Positions 1 through 5,365 of a stretch of 7,702 nt of DNA are shown piece after piece; the stretch's first letter is position 1, and each line of letters begins with the position of its first letter. The stretch is taken from the NCBI GenBank assembly GCA_031285525.1, contig JAITWB010000216.1:1-7702 (forward strand). The letters run 5' to 3'. This DNA comes from Spirochaetaceae bacterium (GTDB lineage Bacteria; Spirochaetota; Spirochaetia; Treponematales; Treponemataceae). The position numbers and the translations under genes are program-made. The notes below the pieces were generated by a model. It was not told the origin of the DNA. It ran no database searches and saw only the letters and a program-made list of their open reading frames with translations.

Positions 1-761
1 AGAACAATACTGATAGTACCCCCGCAAGCGGTTTAATCCGGCTTCAGGCGTATCTCGCCCATGCAGGGGTTGCCAGCAGGCGAAGCTCCGAAAACCTTAT
101 TACCGAAGGTCATGTTACCGTAAACGGCGAACTCGTGACCGTGCTGGGAACCAAGGTCACCTCCGATGACAAGGTTTGCGTTGACGGCGTTCCGGTTCAG
201 CCGGAAGAAACCTTTCATTATGTACTATTAAATAAACCCTCCGGGGTTGTCTGTTCCCTCGCCGACGAGAAGAACCGTCCCGTGGCGGCGGATATTCTGA
301 GGCCCCACTTCAAAGAGCGGCTCTACAATGTGGGCAGGCTCGATATGTTTTCCTCGGGACTCATCATCTTTACCAACGATGGTCAGTTTGCCGCAAAAGT
401 CTCCCACCCCTCGGCGGAGCTGGAAAAAGAATACATCGTTGAGACTTCGACCTCCTTTCCCGAGTCTCTCACCGATAGATTCACGAAAGGGATTCGGATC
501 GACTCGGTGTTCTACAAATGCCGCACCGCAGAGCGTCTTTCATCGAGAAAGATGCGGGTCGTATTAGTGGAAGGCAAGAACCGGGAAATCCGGCGGGTCT
601 TTGAACATTTCGATGTCCGGGTAAAAAAACTCACCCGTATACGTATCGGCTCGATTTCAATGCTCTGGCCTCTCGGATCGGAATTTGAAGGACGAGCCAT
701 GCAGGAAGGGGAATTCAGGGAGCTGGCTCCTGAGGAAGTGCAGGGGATTTTGAGAGTGTGA
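1..761 (+). CDS. RsuA/RluB-family 16S/23S rRNA pseudouridine synthase, 5' end missing
   Basis: This enzyme isomerises a specific uridine in rRNA to pseudouridine in the cytoplasm. The frame is open from base 3 and no ATG, GTG or TTG occurs in frame before 135, so the start lies upstream of the window. GTG at 135 cannot be the start because it would cut off a clear S4 RNA-binding domain: fragment residues 12-60 include LQAYLAHAGVASRR and GHVTVNGE. The catalytic domain follows with HYVLLNKPSGVVCS (72-85), then GRLDMFSSGLIIFTNDG (111-127), where Asp114 (bases 342-344) is the expected catalytic aspartate, and the late motif EGKNREIRR. S4 plus GRLD plus NREIRR is the RsuA/RluB/RluE/RluF signature. 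Which of these subfamilies it belongs to, and so which rRNA and uridine it modifies, cannot be settled here. About 252 residues are visible, close to full length. Confidence 0.93.
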   Translation, partial: NNTDSTPASGLIRLQAYLAHAGVASRRSSENLITEGHVTVNGELVTVLGTKVTSDDKVCVDGVPVQPEETFHYVLLNKPSGVVCSLADEKNRPVAADILRPHFKERLYNVGRLDMFSSGLIIFTNDGQFAAKVSHPSAELEKEYIVETSTSFPESLTDRFTKGIRIDSVFYKCRTAERLSSRKMRVVLVEGKNREIRRVFEHFDVRVKKLTRIRIGSISMLWPLGSEFEGRAMQEGEFRELAPEEVQGILRV

Positions 762-830
762 ACAAATACCTCTTCCTCCTCCTATAAAATATCATATTTC
801 TCTGTACAAAATCGATATTTTTGCTATATT
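759..830 (+). promoter_or_regulatory. candidate sigma70-type promoters upstream of htrA
   Basis: Two candidates can be read. One has -10 TATATT at 825-830 preceded by TGC (extended -10), with TGTACA at 803-808 as -35 and a 16-nt spacer. It would start transcription near 837, leaving a leader of about 40 nt before the GTG at 876. The other has -10 TATAAA at 783-788 with TGAACA at 759-764 and an 18-nt spacer. Both -35 boxes match the consensus at only four of six positions. Either could drive htrA and, by read-through, the accessory genes and uvrB, since no terminator is visible between them. Confidence 0.35.
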
Positions 831-863
831 AGTAAGGAGGAGTTTTCAAAACCCTGCATTTTG

Positions 864-869
864 AAGGAG
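864..869 (+). promoter_or_regulatory. ribosome binding site that fixes the htrA start
   Basis: AAGGAG lies 6 nt before GTG at 876-878, which is ideal spacing. The upstream in-frame TTG at 861 overlaps this site region and has no well-placed Shine-Dalgarno of its own; the AGGAGGAG at 835-842 is 18 nt away. GTG 876 is therefore preferred as the start. Confidence 0.7.
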
Positions 870-875
870 ATTACG

Positions 876-2120
876 GTGAAACTATATAGCAAACAGCAGG
901 TCATTTTTGCAGCGGTCTGTTCAGCCTTAATCGTATTCCTGGGAGCGGTAGGCTTCGGCCTTATTAGGTTTACCGGGTTGGAAGCAAAAACGGATGACAC
1001 CTTTATCCCGGAGGCTGTACAGTCGCCTTCTTTCGTCCTTCATACCTCTGGGGAGCAGAACTCCCCGGCCAAACCGGAGCAGCTCTACACCGTAGACACG
1101 GTTCAGGGCTATACTCAGGATGAACTCCAGAACATCGCTGTCTACGAAAAATGCAACGAAGCGGTAGTCAATATCACCACCGAAATCATGTCCATAAACT
1201 GGTTCCTTGAACCGGTACCCCAGGAAGGCGGCTCTGGTTCGGGGTCGATCATAGACACCCGAGGCTATGTACTCACCAACACCCACGTCATCAAGGACGC
1301 CTATAGGATATATATATCCCTCTCCGATGGAACCCAGTATGAGGGAAAAGTGATAGGCAGCGATGCCGCAAGCGATTTGGCGGTGGTGAAATTCGACCCT
1401 CCCCAAAACATGGAGATTAAAACCATCACCTTCGGAGATTCCTCCAATCTGAAGGTAGGGCAGAAGGTGCTCGCCATCGGCAACCCCTTCGGCTTTGAAC
1501 GCACCCTGACCACCGGCATCGTTTCCGGTCTGGGAAGACCCATACAGACCTCGGCAAACAACATCATCCGGGACATGATACAAACCGATACGGCAATTAA
1601 CCCGGGAAATTCCGGCGGTCCCCTTTTGGATACACAGGGGCGGATGGTCGGTATCAATACCATGATCTATTCTCCCAGCGGCGCTTCCGCAGGGATCGGC
1701 TTTTCTGTTCCCATAACCACCGCCCAGCGGGTCGTTTCTGACCTTATCCAGTTCGGCACCGTGCGCCGGGGCGTCCTCGAAGCGCAGCTCGTGCAGCTTA
1801 CCCCTTCGATTGCCAACTACGCAAAACTCTCCACCAGCAAGGGACTTCTGGTCTCCCAGATCCAGAACAACAGCAACGCCGCAAAAGCGGGTATCCGCGG
1901 CGGCACGGAACCGGTACGCTACGGCTCCAGCAGAAACAGCTCCGTCATCTACCTCGGCGGTGACATCATAACCGCCATAAACGACATCCCTGTTGCTGCT
2001 CTGGCAGATTACTACTCCGCCCTGGAAAGTCAAAAGCCCGGAGACACGGTAACCGTCACTGTTCTGCGGGGAAAACAGCAGATCGACCTTAAAGTGACCC
2101 TTGCGGAGGGGAATAGATAG
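876..2120 (+). CDS. HtrA/DegS-type membrane-anchored serine protease, one PDZ domain
   Basis: This is a periplasmic quality-control or signalling serine endoprotease of the trypsin-like HtrA (S1C) family, 414 aa from the GTG start. Residues 8-32 form a hydrophobic N-terminal segment with no obvious cleavage site, so it is probably an inner-membrane anchor as in DegS; a signal peptide is not excluded. Residues 35-80 are a low-complexity linker. The protease domain has all three catalytic residues: His137 in YVLTNTHVI, Asp167 in GSDAASDLAVV, and Ser246 in INPGNSGGPLLD. A single PDZ domain covers about 297-410, with the carboxylate-loop-like stretch SKGLLVSQI and GGDIITAIND. The symbol is left blank because htrA, degP, degQ and degS cannot be separated on this evidence; one PDZ domain favours DegS or HtrA over DegP. 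It is followed by the accessory module after a gap of only 5 to 17 nt. Confidence 0.93.
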   Translation: MKLYSKQQVIFAAVCSALIVFLGAVGFGLIRFTGLEAKTDDTFIPEAVQSPSFVLHTSGEQNSPAKPEQLYTVDTVQGYTQDELQNIAVYEKCNEAVVNITTEIMSINWFLEPVPQEGGSGSGSIIDTRGYVLTNTHVIKDAYRIYISLSDGTQYEGKVIGSDAASDLAVVKFDPPQNMEIKTITFGDSSNLKVGQKVLAIGNPFGFERTLTTGIVSGLGRPIQTSANNIIRDMIQTDTAINPGNSGGPLLDTQGRMVGINTMIYSPSGASAGIGFSVPITTAQRVVSDLIQFGTVRRGVLEAQLVQLTPSIANYAKLSTSKGLLVSQIQNNSNAAKAGIRGGTEPVRYGSSRNSSVIYLGGDIITAINDIPVAALADYYSALESQKPGDTVTVTVLRGKQQIDLKVTLAEGNR

Positions 2121-2137
2121 TAAGGGTGAGCGGAGAT

Positions 2138-3187
2138 ATGCTGATTAATAGCAATGAGTATTTTGAAATACTAAACAAGATAAAGAAACACATCCGTGAT
2201 GCTCAATACAGAGCTGTTCTTGGTGTAAATCAGGAGCAAATTGTGCTGTTTTGGAATATCGGGAAAATCATTATCGCCAATACTAAATATGGGGCAAAGT
2301 TTATTGATAACCTTGCAAGAGATATAAAAACAGAATTTCCAAATATGAAAGGTTATTCTGTTAGAAACCTGAAATATATGCGTAAATTCGCAGAGTTTTT
2401 CCCCGATGACTCAAAAGTGCAATCACTGCTTGCACTTTTGAGCTGGACTCATAATATAAGAATTATGGATGCTGCAAAAACGGCTCAACAATATGAATGG
2501 TATGCAAAACAAACCGTAGAGAACAGTTGGTCTGTTCGTGTTTTGGAATATCATATTGAAACAAAAGGATATGAACGGCAAGCATTGCCTGAAAAGAAAG
2601 CAAGTAATTATCAAAGACTATTGCCAAACCCGCAAAGTGACTTGGCTATTGAAACTTTAAAAAGTGCCTATGTGTTTGATTTTATAGAAAAACGAAAGGG
2701 AATCATCGAGCGGGAAATAGAAAACGAACTTGTAGCAAATATTGCCAAAACACTACTTGAACTTGGTACTGGTTTTGCTTTTGTGGGCAACCAATACCAT
2801 TTAGAGGTAAGCGATATAGATTATTATATCGATCTGTTGTTTTACAATACAAAACTCCGTTGTTATATTGTGATAGAGTTGAAAAATACAGCCTTCAAGC
2901 CTGAATATGCAGGAAAGCTCAATTTTTATCTTTCCGCTGTTGATGACATGCTCAAACATCCCCATGATAATCCTTCCATTGGCATTCTGCTTTGTAAAAC
3001 AAGAGACAAACTAACGGCGGAATATGCCTTGAAAGACATACACAAACCGATAGGAGTGAGCGAATACACATTAAGTGATTTTGTTCCCGCCGAATTTGCT
3101 GATACACTGCCAAGCGCCGAGGATATTGAAAGAAGAGTGTTGACGCAATTCGATATTGACGATTCTGAGGAAACAAACGGACCATGA
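2138..3187 (+). CDS. DUF1016 / YhcG-family PD-(D/E)XK nuclease-like protein (copy A)
   Basis: This is a putative DNA-acting protein of the YhcG/DUF1016 family; its biochemical target is not established. The N-terminal half matches the DUF1016 N-terminal domain: IKKHIRDAQYRAVLGVN, LFWNIGKIII, then KGYSVRNLKYMRKFAEFFP and the conserved LLSWTHN. The C-terminal half has the PD-(D/E)XK core, with DYYIDLLFYN supplying Asp and IVIELK supplying the E-x-K pair (Asp236, Glu251, Lys253 counted from GTG 2126), followed by GKLNFYLSAVDD and PSIGILLC. Length is about 349 aa, usual for the family. GTG 2126 is an alternative start adding four residues; ATG 2138 fits the usual N-terminus better, but neither start has an ideally spaced Shine-Dalgarno. 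The gene overlaps fic by 4 nt (ATGA). A 33-bp palindrome sits in the codons just before LSWTH. Family membership is secure; nuclease activity is inferred from intact motif residues. Confidence 0.88.
   Translation: MLINSNEYFEILNKIKKHIRDAQYRAVLGVNQEQIVLFWNIGKIIIANTKYGAKFIDNLARDIKTEFPNMKGYSVRNLKYMRKFAEFFPDDSKVQSLLALLSWTHNIRIMDAAKTAQQYEWYAKQTVENSWSVRVLEYHIETKGYERQALPEKKASNYQRLLPNPQSDLAIETLKSAYVFDFIEKRKGIIEREIENELVANIAKTLLELGTGFAFVGNQYHLEVSDIDYYIDLLFYNTKLRCYIVIELKNTAFKPEYAGKLNFYLSAVDDMLKHPHDNPSIGILLCKTRDKLTAEYALKDIHKPIGVSEYTLSDFVPAEFADTLPSAEDIERRVLTQFDIDDSEETNGP
2410..2442 (+). repeat. palindrome inside DUF1016-A, codon-phased
   Basis: The left arm CTCAAAAGTGCAA (2410-2422) and right arm TTGCACTTTTGAG (2430-2442) are perfect 13-bp inverted repeats with 7 nt between them. 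The inner C2424-G2428 and A2425-T2427 also pair, leaving T2423/C2429 as the only mismatch around the centre C2426. The centre is the first base of a CTG Leu codon in the peptide KVQSLLALLS, directly before LSWTH. The reverse strand read in the same phase would give KVQAVIALLS. Confidence 0.92.
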
Positions 3188-4233
3188 GCGACTTCGAAGA
3201 ATATATCAGACAAGGGGAGCCGGATAAAAAAGAAAAAGGGATTATCTGGCAAACCGCTATTGGATTACAGCAAGTTGACGGGCTGACCCCATCTGCATAT
3301 CTGATTGAAACAGCAAGGCAAAACATTGAAGGCGATATCACTTTTGACGAAGTGAAAAACCGTATCGATGCCTATTATAAAACACAATCGATCAGGCAGA
3401 ATGGTATAGAGGATGATCGAACAGAGGAAGCCGATAAGGTTTCTGCCAGAATAGCCGAGATCTTATCGGAAAAAACCTTTTCCTTCTCTCCTGCCGAATA
3501 TATCGGAATTCATCGTCGGCTTTTTAGTGGGATATATAAGTTTGCCGGTAAAATCAGAGATTACAACATCACAAAGCAGGAATGGATACTGGATGGTGAA
3601 ACAGTACTTTATTCGTCTTCATCACTGATAAAGGAAACGCTTGAATATGACTTTAGAGAAGAAAAGAATTTCAAATATAAAGGCTTAACAAGACAGGAAC
3701 AGGTAGAACATATTGCAGAATTTATCTCCGGCTTATGGCAAATTCACGCATTCGGAGAAGGAAATACGCGAACAACAGCGGTCTTTGCGATTAAGTACCT
3801 GCGGACATTTGGATTTACGGTTGAAAATGAACCCTTTGCCAATCATAGTTGGTATTTCCGCAATGCTTTGGTGAGATCCAATTACAGTGACTGGACGAAT
3901 AATATCCATGCAACACAAAAATATCTGCTCCGTTTCTTCGGCAATCTGCTTTTTAGTGAACAGAACGTACTAAGAAATAGAGAACTACATGTCAAATGGC
4001 CTTTTGTCACCGATAACGGGGGAAATGTCACCGATAGGGATTCAAGAATACTGGTATTGATACAGGAAAATACGCATATTTCCACTGCAAAAATGGCAGC
4101 GATTCTTTCTGTCAGTAAACGGACAATATTAAGAGATATTGAGAAATTAAAACAATCAGGGCAGCTATCTCGTGAAGGAGATGAAAAGACGGGAAGGTGG
4201 ATAATTGTTGTGGAGGGAGAAAAAAATGAATAA
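3184..4233 (+). CDS. Fic-domain nucleotidyltransferase with N-terminal VbhA-like antitoxin segment and C-terminal winged helix
   Basis: Fic enzymes usually transfer AMP from ATP to hydroxyl side chains of target proteins; VbhT/FicT-type toxins modify type II topoisomerases. The core motif here is HAFGEGNTR (188-196), matching HxFx(D/E)GNxR, so the catalytic His188, the Mg-binding Glu192 and the anion-binding Gly-Asn are present. The second arginine of the classical HPFxEGNGRxxR motif is replaced by Ala199. Residues 5-67 (EYIRQGEP, WQTAIGLQQVDGL, then LIETARQNIEGDITFDEV) resemble VbhA-type antitoxins, here fused N-terminally. At the place of the inhibitory S/TxxxEG there is LQQVDG. Residues 287-343 form a winged helix (TAKMAAILSVSKRTILRDIE), suggesting DNA binding and self-regulation. 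Length is 349 aa. It starts at ATG 3184, overlapping DUF1016-A by 4 nt, with GAGGA at 3167-3171 somewhat distant, and overlaps DUF1016-B by 8 nt. Confidence 0.88.
   Translation: MSDFEEYIRQGEPDKKEKGIIWQTAIGLQQVDGLTPSAYLIETARQNIEGDITFDEVKNRIDAYYKTQSIRQNGIEDDRTEEADKVSARIAEILSEKTFSFSPAEYIGIHRRLFSGIYKFAGKIRDYNITKQEWILDGETVLYSSSSLIKETLEYDFREEKNFKYKGLTRQEQVEHIAEFISGLWQIHAFGEGNTRTTAVFAIKYLRTFGFTVENEPFANHSWYFRNALVRSNYSDWTNNIHATQKYLLRFFGNLLFSEQNVLRNRELHVKWPFVTDNGGNVTDRDSRILVLIQENTHISTAKMAAILSVSKRTILRDIEKLKQSGQLSREGDEKTGRWIIVVEGEKNE
4005..4036 (+). repeat. short direct repeat in the Fic-winged helix linker
   Basis: TGTCACCGATA occurs at 4005-4015 and again at 4026-4036, with a 21-bp period that keeps the frame. 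It encodes the repeated peptide VTD in VTDNGGNVTDRD, between the Fic domain and the winged helix. It probably reflects a small in-frame linker duplication. Confidence 0.6.
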
Positions 4234-5365
4234 AATACAGAAATCAGCAACAGTACCGATAGCAGAAACGGGCAATTTTATCGTGCAATTAAAACAAATC
4301 ATACAAATTGCCCGGCAAAAAGCATATTCAGCTGTAAACTTTGCACAAATAGAGGCAAATTGGCTTATTGGCCAGCAAATTGTAGAGCAAGAGCAGCAAG
4401 GCAAAAAACGAGCCGAATACGGAAAACAAATTATAAAACTTGCTTCCGAAGAATTGACGAAGGAGTTTGGGAAAGGGTTTTCGGCTACGAATCTTAAAAA
4501 TTTCAAAGCTTTTTACGTAGCTTTCAGTGATTTACCAATAAGTCAGGCACTGCCTGACTTATTGGTAGAGAAAAAAAGTCATACAGTGCCTGACCAATTA
4601 AAACCAACCTTACCCTTGTTAAGTTGGTCTCATTATGAGCGTCTTTTAAGGGTAAAAGATGAAAAGGCAAGAAAATGGTACAGCCAAGAAGCGGTAAAAC
4701 AAATGTGGTCATATCGCACTCTGGATCGAAATATTGCAACCCTTTATTATCATAGAATGTTGTCTTCTCAAGAAACCGAACAGATTGAGCAGGAAATGAA
4801 GGTGAATACTGCAGCTTTTCAACAGGACACACTCGAATTTATCAAAAATCCTACGGTTTTGGAGTTTCTTGGGTTGTCTGCAAATAAAGGCTATACGGAA
4901 GGCGCATTGGAACAAGCAATCATAGACCAGATGCAGACATTTATACTCGAACTTGGTAAAGGTTTCGCTTTTGTTGCCCGTCAACAACTTATCCGCACCG
5001 AAACGCAAGATTTTTATATCGACTTGGTTTTTTACAACTATATGCTCAAATGTTTTGTGATTCTCGAACTTAAAACCAACAAAATAACTCACCAGGATAT
5101 TGGGCAGTTGGATATGTATGTGCGTATGTATGACGACTTAAAGAAACCCGCAGGAGATAACCCCACTATTGGTATTTTGCTTTGTACCGAAACAGATAAT
5201 ACTATTGCACGATATTCGGTTTTGAAAGAAAATAAACAACTTTTTGCAAGCAAATATATGCCCTATCTGCCTACCGAAGAAGAATTGAAGGCAGAAATAG
5301 AAAGGCAAAAAGAATTATTGGCAATGCGAAAGGAAGCAGACCAACAACAAAAGGAAACCCTATGA
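4226..5365 (+). CDS. DUF1016 / YhcG-family PD-(D/E)XK nuclease-like protein (copy B)
   Basis: This second YhcG/DUF1016 protein has 379 aa and is only moderately similar to copy A. The N-terminal domain reads ANWLIGQQIVEQEQQGKKRA, then KGFSATNLKNFKAFY and LLSWSHYERLLRV. The PD-(D/E)XK core is FYIDLVFYN with Asp266 and VILELK with Glu281 and Lys283, followed by DIGQLDMYVRMYDD and PTIGILLC. Residues 350-379 are a charged, probably helical tail (EEELKAEIERQKELL) that copy A lacks. ATG 4226 is chosen because GGAGGGAG (4212-4219) sits 6 nt upstream; an in-frame TTG at 4205 would only add seven residues from the Shine-Dalgarno region. The segment before LSWSH (about 102-131) is roughly 19 residues longer than in copy A and contains a perfect 35-bp palindrome plus a third half-site. 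The gene overlaps fic by 8 nt and uvrB by 4 nt. Nuclease activity is inferred. Confidence 0.88.
   Translation: MNKIQKSATVPIAETGNFIVQLKQIIQIARQKAYSAVNFAQIEANWLIGQQIVEQEQQGKKRAEYGKQIIKLASEELTKEFGKGFSATNLKNFKAFYVAFSDLPISQALPDLLVEKKSHTVPDQLKPTLPLLSWSHYERLLRVKDEKARKWYSQEAVKQMWSYRTLDRNIATLYYHRMLSSQETEQIEQEMKVNTAAFQQDTLEFIKNPTVLEFLGLSANKGYTEGALEQAIIDQMQTFILELGKGFAFVARQQLIRTETQDFYIDLVFYNYMLKCFVILELKTNKITHQDIGQLDMYVRMYDDLKKPAGDNPTIGILLCTETDNTIARYSVLKENKQLFASKYMPYLPTEEELKAEIERQKELLAMRKEADQQQKETL
4533..4567 (+). repeat. perfect 35-bp palindrome inside DUF1016-B, codon-phased
   Basis: Left arm TACCAATAAGTCAGGCA (4533-4549) and right arm TGCCTGACTTATTGGTA (4551-4567) are perfect 17-bp inverted repeats around the single centre base C4550. 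The centre is the first base of CTG in LPISQALPDLLV. The opposite strand read in the corresponding phase encodes LPISQAVPDLLV, a single residue different. Confidence 0.95.
4584..4594 (+). repeat. extra half-site of the DUF1016-B palindrome
   Basis: CAGTGCCTGAC here is the exact reverse complement of 4542-4552 in the palindrome and shares TGCCTGAC with its right arm. It encodes TVPD in HTVPDQLK, an echo of QALPDLL upstream. It makes a second possible inverted pairing across a 31-nt spacer. Confidence 0.8.

Larger units (their letters stand above)
2121..5361 (+). other. AT-rich accessory module (DUF1016 - Fic - DUF1016) between htrA and uvrB
   Basis: Three overlapping genes are visibly AT-richer than their neighbours: 22/60 GC in the line at 2461 against 32/60 in the line at 5941. 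The codons shift to A/T endings at the htrA stop and back at the uvrB start. No integrase, transposase, flanking direct repeats or tRNA target could be seen, so the mechanism of entry is unknown. DUF1016 and Fic proteins are both familiar in bacterial accessory and restriction-modification regions, which fits horizontal acquisition. The exact boundaries are inferred from gene ends, not from visible junction repeats. Confidence 0.6.

Noticed and set aside
135..761. Pseudouridine synthase gene starting at GTG 135
   Set aside because: The frame is open upstream to the window edge and encodes a clear S4 domain there, so 135 is an internal valine.
927..2033. 368-codon open frame on the minus strand opposite htrA
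   Set aside because: It mirrors the codon structure of a fully convincing htrA on the + strand, shows no recognisable motif and has glycine- and arginine-rich composition typical of antisense shadows.
2410..2442. Terminator or attenuator inside DUF1016-A
   Set aside because: There is no T-tract after the right arm, and the symmetry is tied to the codon frame and shared with the paralogue, so a terminator is unlikely.
4524..4832. Minus-strand frame containing LPISQAVPDLLV
   Set aside because: It looks protein-like only because the palindrome at 4533-4567 makes both strands encode the same peptide. It is a by-product of the palindrome, though it helped reveal it.
2121..5361. Type I restriction-modification locus
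   Set aside because: DUF1016 and Fic genes often sit in such loci, but no methylase, specificity or helicase-nuclease subunit is encoded in the window.
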